NCBI RefSeq assembly: GCF_000143415.4
Contig: NW_003314295.1
Location: 1,721,950 to 1,785,949 of the forward strand
Length of the DNA: 64,000 nucleotides
Reading direction: 5' to 3'
DNA from: Selaginella moellendorffii
Lineage: Eukaryota; Streptophyta; Lycopodiopsida; Selaginellales; Selaginellaceae
Shown piece after piece: positions 22,498 to 33,495 of the stretch (the stretch's first letter is position 1; each line of letters opens with the position of its first letter). Both the position numbers and the translations under genes were made by a program. The notes beneath the pieces were generated by a model that saw only the letters and a list, made by a program, of their open reading frames with translations, was not told where the DNA came from and did not search any database.

Positions 22498-24489
22498 ATG
22501 GCGCATCCTCTACTGGCGCTATCGATTCCATCGGCGCCCGTCTCGGCTTCCTCCTCCTCCTCCTCCGACGCTCACATTCTCCACTCCACAGGTTCGTCGT
22601 CGCCGCTCCTCACAGCGTTTCAATCGCCGGCTCCATCCGGGAGGATTGCTGCTGCTCCGGGCCCTTCCAGGGTTTCGCTCGCAGGGTTTTGCGCGTGCGC
22701 TAGGCAGGGGATTAGGGTTGATGCGGCCGCTGGTGGCCGCGGCAGGGTTTCGGCATTCCTGGACAATGACGCTGTCGATCTCAATCCCTCCTCGATGGTG
22801 CCCGTGATGAGGAAGGAATTTGGTGCCTTTGGCGGTGGCGCGACGCTGGAAAAATCCAAGCTTGACCTCTCGTCCACGTCTTCGACCAAGTCCAGGCCTC
22901 AGGCAAGCGAGCTCTTTTTTATTCTTTCGTAGCTGATGAAGAAGAAAAAAATGTTGTTCTTCCTTTCAGCTAGAGGACGGTGACAATGGTGGAAACATTG
23001 GCAAAGGAAACAGGCATGGCGGTGGTGATAGCGGCGACGATGGTGGAGACGACGACGCTTATTTCGGTGATGGTGACGAAGAAGAAGATGGTGGAAACGA
23101 TGGTCTCTTTGGCAAACGAATAATTGTTCCAGAGGTACGAGAGATCCTTGGAATGAGAAAACTGACTTTGTTCTCTTCCTAAACAGATTTTCGACCGGAA
23201 AATCCTGGAGGCGGTGATGAAGGAATGGTACCGAACTATGAGTGACTTGCCTCTTGGTTTCAAGCAGGCTTTTGAGCTGGTAAGCAAAAGCTTAAATGGT
23301 CGCTCGCTCGTCTGACTGTCTGTGTCAAAAGGGATTGGTGAGCTCCGCGCAGCTCGTGAGATTCTTTTCAATGAGTGCCAGGCCAACGTTCTCAAGGGCG
23401 CTCTACAGACTGTTTCCTCCATCGCTTCCAAGGTTGTAACTTACCATTTCTTTCTCTCTGAACTTTGTTTTTCTGAGCCTGTTGTCTTGGTTTTTGACAG
23501 AATGCTTGCAGATCCAAGCTGGTATCCTTACAAAATATGCTTGGAGCAACTCGCTACCATTGGTTACGGATGTTGGTGGGAGTACCAGCGTCGGGGTGAA
23601 AGGTGAGCTCGTCGCTCTTCTTCTTTTTCTGTGTATGTTTGATTGAATCAATTTTTGTGCACAGGATCAAGGACGAGTGGGATTTGGCTCTATGCAACGT
23701 CCTCACTCTCGCGGCTTGTAACTTAGCCGTTGTTTGGTCGCTCGCGCCGACAAGGTCCTACGGCTCAACCTTCAAGTACGAGTTTCAGAACGTTCTACAG
23801 AAGCTTCCCAACAACATCTTCGACAAGAGCTACTCCATGCGGAATTACAACATGGGGCAGAGGCTCTGCAGCTTTTTCTACAAGGCAGGTGTGCTTGGCT
23901 TTTTGGGTGCGTTCCTTGGAGCTGCTGGAGCGGGATTGTCAAAGGCTTGCATTACTTTGAGAAAGCAGCGGTATGGTTTCCAAGACTTTTATGTTTGGTT
24001 CTGATGTACATATCATTGGCTGGCCTGTCTGTAGTGGTGCGAGCGACGAGTCTTCGGTGCCTTTGCCTTCGGTCCAAACAAGTGCTCTCGGCTATGGTGC
24101 TTTCCTTGGCTTATCCGGAAACTTTAGATACCAGCTGGTCTACGGAGCGGAACGCGCGATGCAAGAGCATCTCAATCACCTGGGCGTTGTGATCCTTTGC
24201 AGCTCCGCTTTGAGGTACGCACAAAAGCATGGTTTGTGAGTGGAAATTCAACTTTGTTTTTTTTTTGTATAGGCTGCTGTCGATTCGCGTAGGCGATGCC
24301 AGTCGAGTAGCTCTCCTCGGTTTGGATTCCGACGCGAAGAAGGCCCGAGATGGGAAAGCGTACCGCCGGCCTTCTCTCCCGTCCATGGAGTCCCTCAAGA
24401 ACGGCTTCTCCATGTCCGGTTTGCTCGATGCCAAGAAGGATATCTTCGCAAAGAGGAAAGTCAAGAGGAGAGTTATGGCCGTGCAATAG
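22498..24489 (+). CDS. RETICULATA-related (DUF3411) chloroplast membrane protein
   Basis: Eight exons: 22498-22902, 22970-23134, 23187-23279, 23332-23432, 23501-23602, 23665-23970, 24035-24214 and 24273-24489, giving 522 aa with consistent phases. The Ser/Ala-rich start (MAHPLLALSIPSAPV) looks like a plastid transit peptide. A Gly/Asp/Glu-rich linker follows (DDGGDDDAYFGDGDEEE). The DUF3411 core has KILEAVMKEWYRTMSDLP, GLVSSAQLVRFF, ADPSWYPYKICLEQ, EWDLALCNVLTLAACN, LQKLPNNIFDKSY, SALGYGAFLGLSGN and FRYQLVYGAERAM. The family locates to the plastid envelope; in Arabidopsis its loss gives reticulate leaves and altered mesophyll growth. Its biochemical role is unsettled. Intron 1 has a GC donor (CAG|GCAAGC). 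Confidence 0.92.
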
Positions 24490-25324
24490 ACGAGGATCCA
24501 CCACCGCCGGAAGAGGTGCTACGTTTATTTCTTTTTATTTCTGACTGCCAGCTTTTTCTCATCGTCTGGCCGCCGCAAAGAACGTGAGGTGTTTTCGCTG
24601 CGCAACTCTTCCTTTTTTTTTTTTTGTGAAATAAGAGAGGTATTCTACGTGGAATTAAATCCACCGGCCATGCAAGTGATGGAGAATACGAAAGTTTGCA
24701 AAGTCAAGAAAAGGAGGAAACAGTTCAATTGACGTTGGCCAGTCGGCGTTGCATGAAGTCACAGCTTTTTACGTGGAAATACATACTTCTATTCTTTTTT
24801 GTTAGAGTTTGCCGAATCACCAGACACTACGGTCTCTGTCCTAAGCTTCAATGATGTAATCACGACTCTTTCGTGGAGTGGCGCTATAGCCGAAGAATCG
24901 GCCATAGCTGGAAACACAGTGCCAAGTTTCCAGAGAGAATTTCACTTCACTACGAATTGGACGAAGCAACGAAACGTGTTCTTGACCGCAAAAGTAAAAA
25001 GCTCGTTCGCGCGAACGTTCGCTCCGATGGCTCAATCCAATCCAACAAGCGTGCAACCAAAAGGTGGTGGCGGCCATCGTCATGGAGCACAAGTAAACCC
25101 AAAATGTACGATCGATGGGATTGATCCACCACAACCATGGAAGACAAAAAAACTTTGACGTTATGGAGGGACCATAGCAAAGAATCTCTTTTTTTTTTAG
25201 TGGGGAGAAAAGAATCATCTATGTACAAATTTGTTGTTCCCCCGTGTCCACAGCTTACAAACTTATCTTCTCGAAACTTTTCTTCCCGCAACTTTTCTTC
25301 CCGATTTCTCGAGAGATCGAACGC
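24490..25324. other. Convergent spacer, nothing recognised
   Basis: Probably holds the 3' ends of the RETICULATA-related gene (plus) and the U-box gene (minus). Short T-runs occur at 24610-24623 and 25189-25198. No gene or RNA is supported. Confidence 0.5.
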
Positions 25325-27415
25325 TCAATGCCGCAACTGGACGGTAGTCACGCCACCCAGCGCGGTGCTAAAGCTCCTCTCCGATCTGTGGAGGATCCTC
25401 AGCAGCGAGCTCGCCTTCCTCTTAGCTCGCGGCGTCCCAACCGTGATGAGATTGTAGAGCGCCGGGACGGTGGCCGAGATCTTGAGCAGCTGGTTGACGA
25501 TGGTGTCACTGCCACTCCGGCACAGCGCCAGGAGAACCGCGGTGGAGTTCTCCTTCCCTTTGGACGATCCCATTCTCAGCAGTCCCACCAGCAGAGGAAT
25601 CGCCCCTGTTCCACTCAGTGCCAGGAGTCCCTCGGAGGAGCTGGCCAGTAGAGCTAACACCGCCAGCGCGTCGTCGGTGATGTCCGCGTCCTCGGTGAGT
25701 AGCTCCACTAGCAAAGGCACCGCGCCAGCCGCGATGATCCTGCCTTTGTTGCCGTGGTAAACTGCCAAGTTGAAGAGCGCGGTCGCGGCATCGCGCTTCC
25801 CACGCGCGCTGCTCCCTTCTCGCAGCAGCGCGATGAGAGACGTGAAAGTTTCGCTCTTGCTGCCGATCAGGACCTTGTACTCGTCCACCACGGACAGGCT
25901 GAACAGCGTCGCCGCGGCATTCTCTCGAGACTCCACTGTGCTGCCTGACTTAAGCACCGCCAGGATCGGATCGACTGCCCCGGCCGAGACGATGAGCTTC
26001 TTGTTGGCGTCGCAGATGGACAAGTTGAGGATGGCCGTGATCGCGTTCTCTTGAGTCTTTGCGTCTCGCGATGAAAGCAGCGGCACCAAGAACGGGATCG
26101 CTCCTGCCTCGGCGATGCAAACCCGGTTGTCCGTTCCACATTTGGCCAGCAGCCTGAGCTCGTATGCCACTTGCTTTTGGACCTCTGGCGGGCCTGACGC
26201 AAGCTTGCCAACCAGAAAAGCTGCCGTGAGCTTTGTAGCTTCCAGAGCAGCTCGTGTGGTCACGAGATTGTCCACCGAGAGCGTTGGCTTGTTGCCGCTG
26301 GCGTGGGAGTTGTATGGAACTTTGTGATCCTCGCACCACTGCCGGATCAGACTCCTCAGCGCGTGATTCGGAATCACGTTGACGTGCGCTAGCTTCTGTC
26401 CGCTCTTCGGGCACGTCGAGTGGCCGGAGTCGATCCACCTCTGGATGGATACGCGGTCGTAAGTCTGGCCTGACGAGATGATCACCGGGTCTTGCATCAG
26501 CTCCAGACTTATCGGGCATTTGAATTCGTCCGGGACGTCGGATCCGGTCGCTTGTACCGCTGCGTCGTTGCTGGCCTCCACAGTGGTGGCCTCCACTTCG
26601 AGAGTCTCTTCTATGCACACGCCGAAGAGCACGCACTTGCAGTAACGCCCAAAGCTGATCAAGTTCTTGATGCTGATGAGCGCTGCCATGTCGCCACCCG
26701 TGGCCAAGCTCTCCATCTCCTCCTCCAAAAGATAGAGCTCCCTTTGGAGCTCGGAGCATATGTCGATCTGGAGGCTCTCGAAGAAGCTCCTCACTCTGAG
26801 CTCGTCGGGCGTTTCCTTCCTCTCCACTTCACTCAGCATGCCCAACACCTCGGCACGCATCTTCTCGTCGGACGCCTCGTAGATGGGCGTCGATCGCTTG
26901 GACTGCAATCTAAGCAGCTCCACCTGTTCCTTCACCTCCACGGAGATCTCCAAGAGATCAAGAGGGAGCCCGGATAGCTCCGACGCGATCTCCTGCGTGA
27001 GCTCGTAGAATTGCTCCGACACCCTTCGTGTTTGCATGAGCAACCATAGCCGGCTTCCTTCCCTGCACTCGTCAAGGAGCAATTTTGCCCTCTGGATCGT
27101 GAGATGGAGCTCCCGGAAGGCCAACACCGCGGAGGGCGGCAGCGTTGGATGGCAGTCCTTGATCTCCTCGAACAGAGGGCCGAGGAGCTTGATCCGGCGC
27201 ACGATGTTGGACTGATTGCGCTGCTGGATCATCCTCGGCCGCTCGTAGAACCCGACCTCTTGCGCGAGATTATAGAGCTCCTTGACGAGGCTGAGCGCGC
27301 TGGGACTGGGAGGAGGCGGCATCAGCGCCATGACCAGCCGCCTTCTCTTGCTAAACGGCGATGGCTTCCGTTGCATCATCGATCTTGCTTTGCTTAGAAC
27401 CCTACCTCTGCGCAA
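25325..27415 (-). CDS. Plant U-box (PUB) E3 ubiquitin ligase with ARM repeats, intronless
   Basis: Single exon, up to 696 aa. Residues about 40-270 form the helical UND domain typical of plant PUBs (for example LVKELYNLAQEVGFYERPR). The U-box spans about 295-368: DEFKCPISLELMQDPVIISS, then GQTYDRVSIQRWID, TCPKSGQKL and PNHALRSLIRQWC. ARM repeats fill about 390-690 (AGAIPFLVPLLSS, QENAITAILNLSI, KRDAATALFNLAV). The U-box would recruit an E2 enzyme and the ARM repeats the substrate. This layout matches class II PUBs (PUB10-PUB17 group), many of which act in immunity, cell death or hormone responses. The start is uncertain: several Met codons occur in the first 32 residues, and MALMPPPP at residue 30 is a good alternative. 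Confidence 0.92.
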   Translation of the reverse strand: MRRGRVLSKARSMMQRKPSPFSKRRRLVMALMPPPPSPSALSLVKELYNLAQEVGFYERPRMIQQRNQSNIVRRIKLLGPLFEEIKDCHPTLPPSAVLAFRELHLTIQRAKLLLDECREGSRLWLLMQTRRVSEQFYELTQEIASELSGLPLDLLEISVEVKEQVELLRLQSKRSTPIYEASDEKMRAEVLGMLSEVERKETPDELRVRSFFESLQIDICSELQRELYLLEEEMESLATGGDMAALISIKNLISFGRYCKCVLFGVCIEETLEVEATTVEASNDAAVQATGSDVPDEFKCPISLELMQDPVIISSGQTYDRVSIQRWIDSGHSTCPKSGQKLAHVNVIPNHALRSLIRQWCEDHKVPYNSHASGNKPTLSVDNLVTTRAALEATKLTAAFLVGKLASGPPEVQKQVAYELRLLAKCGTDNRVCIAEAGAIPFLVPLLSSRDAKTQENAITAILNLSICDANKKLIVSAGAVDPILAVLKSGSTVESRENAAATLFSLSVVDEYKVLIGSKSETFTSLIALLREGSSARGKRDAATALFNLAVYHGNKGRIIAAGAVPLLVELLTEDADITDDALAVLALLASSSEGLLALSGTGAIPLLVGLLRMGSSKGKENSTAVLLALCRSGSDTIVNQLLKISATVPALYNLITVGTPRAKRKASSLLRILHRSERSFSTALGGVTTVQLRH

Positions 27416-27967
27416 TCTAGAGAAATCCCTGCGACCAAATGTACCTCGATCGATCGATTCTAGCGGCTAGAACATCGATTCACTCCAGAGGAGAGCTAGC
27501 AATCTGCGCGGCAGCGCGTGTGGCGGCGGCCCTCTTCCTCTTGGGAAATATTTGAAATGGGCAAAAGAGAGAAAGCCCTCTCTATATAAATGAGCCTCCC
27601 TCCCATACGTTGAATAGAGCGGCGATTGACGGCTGGGATCCTTCCCAGCGGCGGTGGCGATTTACCGCGCCCACGTCGATCCGACGGCTGGCGCTCGCTA
27701 AGGTCGGCTATGTGCGACATGGCATGAAATTTGGGCCAGGTCCCATTCACTGTTTGCTCTACATCGCGTGGAGGGCCGGGCTTGCGAATTGTGGCCCGCC
27801 CAGATTTGGCCAATTCCAACACGCCCTGGAGCGGCGTCCAAATGGTAACGTTTGGAGGCACGATCGATTAAAATTAGCATAACCCGCGCATAAACCACGT
27901 GTTGGAAGGCGTGCGCTCACGTTGTGTATGGATACGCTCGTTTAGTAGCTCGACGTGCTTAACAATG

Positions 27968-28105
27968 CCCCGGGATTATTATAATGTAATGCGTGGTTAG
28001 CCACAACGTGGAGGCGTTCCATGACGGGATTATTCTAATGCGATGCGTGGTTAGCCTGCATGACGGGATTATTTTAATGTAATGGATGGTTTAGGCACTA
28101 CGTGG
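27968..28105. repeat. Three-copy short repeat upstream of the U-box gene
   Basis: GGGATTATT(A/C/T)TAATG recurs at about 27972, 28026 and 28065, each followed by a version of ATGCGTGGTTAG. CACGTG or ACGTGG cores flank the array (about 27897, 28006 and 28099). It lies about 560-690 bp upstream of the U-box gene start and about 690 bp beyond the end of the esterase-like gene. A regulatory role is speculative. Confidence 0.55.
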
Positions 28106-28795
28106 AAGACGGGAGCGCAAAACTCCAGCAGGAAAATGGAGAAGGCCCGGACAAGCAAAGCCAGTCCAAATGCAAGAAAATCTTGGTAAGCAAACAAGAG
28201 AATAGTGGAAGATGGCATTTGGGCGTGACAATTGTCGCATGGGTTGATGAACCCTAATTGGCTGGCCGGCAAGTTGGCCGTCGGTGGTTTTGGTCGACGA
28301 CACCGACCATGTTGGTTGAGACGTGATTTGCATCTTCTTTTTCCTTTCCGCGCAAGACGGATTGATCTGGTGTTGTTGGATCGCACTTTTGTTTGCTGTG
28401 GCACCAAACTCAAACAGTTGACCTTGATGATCTTGAGCAAAAGTCAAAAACACGGCTGCAAGCCACAAACATTTACAGCAGCGATTGTCAAATGTCAACT
28501 GCACGAGGCTTCGTTCCGAGGCGCACTAGACTCTAATAGCCGACTTCAACCACGGTTGAAGTCAATGTGGCCCCCTGTTTCAAACGTGGGGTCAAAGAAA
28601 CAGATATTCCATTCAAGATGCTCTGATTTCCCTTGCGAATCTTTCCTTTGCAAACAGGAGGGAATCGCAGTGATGGAGCAGCAAGAAACCACAGTGTCGA
28701 TGGATTGCCACAAGTTTCTTACGAGATCCTCATTGTAAGTTTTCAGGCCCCACATTGATCCAAAGAATAGTGGAAAAAAATCGTTTGTATCTTGA
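28106..28795. other. Spacer, nothing recognised
   Basis: Open frames at 28091-28504 (minus) and 28232-28738 (plus) show no domain, signal or family feature and overlap one another, so neither is called. Confidence 0.45.
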
Positions 28796-29869
28796 TCACG
28801 AAGATGTTCTGATCAACACAAGTGTCTGGAGCATTATCTGGACAAGGGCGCCGTACACAGCACTCGCGTAGTGCATGCCATCGCCCGTACACCCTCTCCC
28901 ACACAAGGAGCTCACCTCCTTCACGTCCAACACCCTGAAATCCCCGCCGGGGAGCGTGAGATTGCTCCTGCCCAGCTCCTCGTCGTAGCGAGACAGCAAT
29001 GGCGCCGTCATCTTCTCGCGCTTGGCCGCGGTGTTGAGAAGCCCGGGCACCAGCACCGGAAGATTCAGCCAGAACAAGTGTGGCGCGCGTAGCGATCGAG
29101 CAGCCGCCGCCAAATCTCTCAAGCTGGCGCCGTAGTCGGATGGATCCGAGACGTGCAACATGTGCCACAGCCCGGCTCCCGCGATGATCACGTCCGGAGA
29201 GCGAGAGCGCGCGCTTGATCCTGATCCATTCCCGGAATGCTGGAGCTCGAGAAGCTTGCTGGTTAAGTTGGCGGCGTATGGAGCCCAGAAGAAATCCACT
29301 CTGAGGTGCTCGTCTTCCAGGGTGTGGGAGAAGTCGCTGTGGAACTTGAAGAGCTGGGATCTCACTGGCGCCGGATCCTCCAGGAGGAGCTCCAGCAGCG
29401 AGAGAAGGAAGTACCGAGCTTGGGAGTCGCCAGCCACGACAATCCACGTCCCGGACAGGAACTCGAGCGCCTCCTCCCTGTGGAGCTCTCGGAACTTGCA
29501 GGCAGAGATGGCGGCGGATCTCTTCCTCGTCCAGGCCCAGCGGATCTTCTCCTCGTCGTCGCTATCGTCGAAGAAATTGATGGCGTAGAGGGAGTGGAGG
29601 CAGCCGAGATTGGAAGAAGATGAAGAGGAGGACGAGAGGACGAGCGAGGAGATGGTGGAGTGGAAGGAGGAGACGAGGCGCGAGAGGGATGGCGCGTAGG
29701 GAAGAATGTGGACGGCGGCGGCGAGGATGATGAAGATGATGGTGCTGAAGAAGAGGACCCTGTTGCGTGTGATGTGCCAGCCCGCCATGGCGAGCGGCGC
29801 GAACACCACAATGCTGGCCGCGAGCAGCCCCGCCGCTGCCATCACCATCGATACATGAAAGAATTTCAC
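28796..29869 (-). CDS. SGNH/PC-esterase-like membrane protein, intronless
   Basis: 357 aa in one exon. Two N-terminal hydrophobic stretches (VMAAAGLLAASIVVFAPLAM and FFSTIIFIILAAAVHIL) suggest a Golgi or endoplasmic-reticulum anchor. The catalytic-type domain has a GDS motif (IVVAGDSQARYFLLSL), the middle segment DVIIAGAGLWHML, and a C-terminal GDGMHYASAVYG that could supply the Asp-His pair. This layout is that of the PC-esterase clan, which includes TBL-type cell-wall O-acetyltransferases and CASD1-like proteins. Typical TBL spacing is not complete, so the subfamily and substrate are uncertain. It is divergent from a PPR gene across 73 bp. A decayed copy lies at 40.75-41.07 kb. Confidence 0.72.
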   Translation of the reverse strand: MKFFHVSMVMAAAGLLAASIVVFAPLAMAGWHITRNRVLFFSTIIFIILAAAVHILPYAPSLSRLVSSFHSTISSLVLSSSSSSSSNLGCLHSLYAINFFDDSDDEEKIRWAWTRKRSAAISACKFRELHREEALEFLSGTWIVVAGDSQARYFLLSLLELLLEDPAPVRSQLFKFHSDFSHTLEDEHLRVDFFWAPYAANLTSKLLELQHSGNGSGSSARSRSPDVIIAGAGLWHMLHVSDPSDYGASLRDLAAAARSLRAPHLFWLNLPVLVPGLLNTAAKREKMTAPLLSRYDEELGRSNLTLPGGDFRVLDVKEVSSLCGRGCTGDGMHYASAVYGALVQIMLQTLVLIRTSS

Positions 29870-29896
29870 CTCCGATCCAGCCCGCCCAGATCACAA

Positions 29897-29921
29897 GAAA
29901 CCCTAGGAGGAAGAACCCTAG
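29897..29921. promoter_or_regulatory. Telobox motifs in the 73-bp esterase/PPR divergent promoter
   Basis: AAACCCTAG and GAACCCTAG lie between the divergent start codons at 29869 and 29943. The spacing leaves room for only one shared bidirectional promoter. Confidence 0.5.
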
Positions 29922-29942
29922 AACTCTAGTCCCCATTGATTC

Positions 29943-31375
29943 ATGAGTGATCTCCACGCCCAGGAGCTGATTCGATCGTGCCGGGGCCTCGCGGAAGCGG
30001 TAGCGCTGCATTCCTCGCTGTGCGATCGAGTGCATCTCGGCGTCTATCTCTCCAATCTGCTGGTCCAGATGTATGGGAAATGCGGTTGCCCCGATCGCGC
30101 GAGGGCCGTCTTCGATGGAATCCGACCCAAGAATCGCTTCTCCTGGTCCTTAATGATCACGGCGTATGTGCAGAATGGATGTTTGATCCAAGCGCAAGAG
30201 CTCTTCGATCGAATGCCTGAGAGAGACCAGACCGCGTGGAACATCATGATCTCGGCATATGCCCAAACTAGGGATCTGGAGGAAGCCCAAGAACTCTTTC
30301 AAAGGATGCCCGACAAAGATATCGTGTCGTACGGTGCCATGCTGGCGGCATATGCTGAAAATGGCCAACTGGCGCGAGCCACCGAAATTTTTAGAATCGT
30401 GCCGTACAGGGACATGCTGATGTGGACGAGCATGCTGACAGGGTATGCCCAGGCTGGGCAAATGGGCTTGGCGAAGAATCTGTTTGGTGGCATGCCCGAG
30501 TGGGACATGGTGAGCTATACGGCCTTGCTGTGTGGATATTCTCAGAACAATGCCTCGGAAGACGCGTGGCAAGTATTTACGGCAATGCCGCGGAGGGATC
30601 TAGTAACCTGGAACGCGATGCTTGCAGCATATGCCCACAGCGGGAATCTGCTGGAGTTTGAGAGATGCTTTTGGAAGATGCCCGAATGGAGCATGGCTTC
30701 TTGGAACACGATGCTTGCCGCGTACTTCCAGGCCGGAGATTTCCAGCGTGCGTCTCAAATCTATGACTCGATGCCGCGACACGATTTAATCTCGTCGACT
30801 ACGATGCTTGAGGTGTTTACTCAGCTGGGGCTTCTGGATTCAGCGAAGAAGCTCTTTGAGACGATGGAGGAGCCTCCTGGACAGTAATGGTGAGCGCGTA
30901 TGGACGGTCGGGATTTCTTGATTACGCGAAAGCCCTGTTGGAGAGCATTCCGGAACGGAATGTGATGCCTTGTACCGCTATGCTTGCTTGTTACGCACAA
31001 AATGGGCTTCTTGACAAGGCCAGGAGAGTTTTGGACGAGATGCCCGAGCATGACGTGGTGCCGTGGAATGCCATGCTGGCAGGATATAGTCAAGGTGGGA
31101 GGCGTGACCTGGCAAGCGAGCTCTTTCAAGCAATGCGGCTGCAAGGACTCAAATCCGACCAGATCTCTTTTACGTGCTTGTTTCTGGGATTTAGTCACGG
31201 CGGAAAGATGGAAGACGCTCTAAGATGCTTCCTTTCGATGCAAAGTGATGATGGATTGGAGCCAGTGTTGCAACAATACTGCTGCATGGTGGATCTGCTG
31301 GACAGGGCTGGACGAGAAAAGGATGCCAGGAATTTAACTGCGAGCATTCCCTTCGAAAATCTAGGAATTCACTAG
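29943..31375 (+). pseudogene. PPR gene with a frameshift in the middle (probable pseudogene)
   Basis: Frame 1 (29943-30887) encodes 314 aa of clear S-type PPR repeats, starting MSDLHAQELIRSC and including NRFSWSLMITAYVQNG. Near 30876-30890 the frame changes: SWTVM-type codons expected after LFETMEE are present but shifted, so frame 1 stops at 30887. The second frame continues from about 30880 to 31375 with MVSAYGRSGFLDYAKALL, PCTAMLACYAQNG and LKSDQISFTCLFLGFSHGG. It ends early after NLTASIPF, where intact relatives continue with the last repeats. Either an authentic pseudogene or a sequence error; the decayed 3' continuation (31.42-31.87 kb) favours a pseudogene. A short functional 314-aa protein cannot be excluded. 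Confidence 0.8.
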
Positions 31376-31419
31376 TAGAGTAAATTATCACTGGCACAAG
31401 ACAAAGAACATATTCATAT

Positions 31420-31870
31420 TGACATGCCAAAGCACAAGTTAATCTTGTGGAATATTTTGTTGACTGGGGGGGGGGGATTGGACGAAGCAAAAGAAGTTTT
31501 TGCAAGCGTCAAAACGGGCATCTTCGCGAGTCAAAGAGAATCTTCGATGCGATGCCAAACCATGGCTTGGAACTTGGAACTCCATGTTGTGTTGACTGGA
31601 TTCTTCATAAGGAAGAGGCAAAGGGCCTGTTCAATTCGAATGCCATTTGGTGACCTGGTCTCATCGCCGAGCATGCTACACGCAACGCGCGTACGCGGAA
31701 TTAAGAAGCTAGCCAGTTCTTTGCAAATATGCCAGAGCTTACTTATACTACGCCCATAATGCCACCTCGGGCAAGCTCTTGGATTTCGGAGTCCACCATG
31801 CTTGCGGCTTATGCAAAGTGTCGGGGATTCTTCCAGGCCAAGAGTTTGTTCGATCGATTTAGTTGTACCT
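31420..31870 (+). pseudogene. Decayed PPR segment homologous to the gene at 54199-56145
   Basis: Broken frames read MPKHKLILWNILL, GLDEAKEVF, FGDLVSSPSMLHA and AKSLFDRF-like codons. The intact PPR gene at 54199-56145 has MPKHNLISWNALL, GLDEAKEVF, FGDLVSSTSMLHA and AKSLFDRLP in the same order. It directly continues the frameshifted PPR gene upstream. An 11-G run lies at 31466-31476. Confidence 0.75.
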
Positions 31871-32139
31871 ACTCTTAAGACTCAACCACAACTAAGTGAA
31901 CATGACTCTTAACAATTAGAGACGATCACTCTCTTTGCCGCATCGCTCAGATGACAGTGTTTGAGGAAAAGCCACTCAGTCGCGCATCTCCATTATTTTT
32001 TTTTATAAAGTATTGTCAAATAATAAAGTTATTAGCTAATAAAAGATATGACAAAATCAAGAATAAGTCCACTTAATATCCTTGTCAAAATAAAATTTAA
32101 AGCATAAAATATAATCAACACTCGCCTCCATTCCAAGAA

Positions 32140-32700
32140 ACAAGGTTTAGCTCTGGTAATCAATCGAACAGACTCTTTGCAGCAAGCATGGTGTTCCACT
32201 CCACAGAGTCCTTTTTGGCCAACACAAGCTCAGGTTTTAAGACGAGAAAAAACCACGAGGAGCGAGTTCCAAGTGACCATGGATTCAAATTCCCAAGAGC
32301 TTGCTTGAGGTGGCCATTCTGGGCGTAGACAAAAACCATGGCAGTTCAGTAAGCTCTGGCATATTTGCAAAGAACTTCTTTAATTCTTCAACACAAAAGT
32401 GTATCGATGGATTTTAGCTTAGTACATCTTGGTGAGGTGAAAGACCTGTTCATCAAATGCCATTTGGTGTCTTTGCAGCACTTGGACGTTCCATCCACAG
32501 TGACTAAATCCCAGAAATAGAGATCTGGTCGGCTTTGAGGCCTTTCAGCCGAAAAGGTGCCCATTTTGCAGGTAATATGCAATCATGGCATCACATTCTG
32601 CTCCGGATGGTCTCCAACAGGGCTTTTGTGTCATCATCAAGTCCTGAACACCCATACGCCCTCACCATTACTGGAAGTTGCATCTTCTCAAAGAATCTAA
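32140..32700 (-). pseudogene. Inverted chimeric PPR relic
   Basis: On the minus strand, 32690-32490 matches the 3' half of the frameshifted PPR gene (GTAATGGTGAG...GCGTATGG at about 30884, then CCGACCAGATCTC at about 31157). 32480-32140 matches the middle of the PPR gene at 54199-56145 (for example CTCTGGTAATC(A/G)ATCGAACAG). No open frame survives. It has the same order of parts as 30.9-31.87 kb but opposite orientation. Confidence 0.72.
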
Positions 32701-33495
32701 GAAAAGACCTAAAACATTGTAGTCAACAAGATTAAATTGTGCCACAGCATTACCAATTTCTGGCATGGAAGTATGTGGCAGGCATCAATGCTTCCTTGGA
32801 AGTCTAATAGACCCATATTTACACATATTTTGCACATATAGGATAACCATCAAAACTTATATTTGATATTTAAACACTTAATTTGAGAAAATCGTGTGGA
32901 AGAAGTTACTTTATGAAATAAGGAGACAGTGGAAGGCGCGAGAGGGACGGACTGTGGACGAAGAAGAACCTCCCAAGGGGTGCTTTATATTTTTTGGACT
33001 ATTAGTTCAGGCTAAATAGTTCTGTGAATCAAAAAGTGTACAAGGTAATAAGCAATTTTTTTAAAAAATGTCTTAAGTATACCACCCCTATGTCTTACAA
33101 ATTAAAGGCCAGCCCTAAACTATTTAACAAATCAGCTAGTTTAATTCCAGTTTTTGTGTCAATTCGATTCATAACAAAAAAAGACCAATATATTAATCAA
33201 GTGAACTAAACAACTTAGAAATTGTTTAATCAACCAAAGAAAACCTTTGGAGGTTAATCCACAACAACTTGTTGGTTTTGTGACAAAAACCAACAATTTC
33301 GGTGCCCTGTAAAGGCAAATTAATCTTGGAGAAAAATGTCTGGCAAGCTTTTTACAGAACACGTCAGTGGAGAGCTTATTATAAGTAACAAAGGATCAAG
33401 TGGAAGCTATATCTTTTCACATTGACCGAGATTCCAGTTTTTGTGAAGAAGTCTATAGTCCAAAGTGATGCGATGCATGGAAAATATGAATTCGA
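32701..33495. other. AT-rich spacer, nothing recognised
   Basis: Short open frames only; no domain or RNA gene seen. Confidence 0.45.

Noticed and set aside
31370-31384. GAATTCACTAGT resembling cloning-vector polylinker
   Set aside because: Only a 12-base match, with genomic PPR-derived sequence on both sides; no vector continues.
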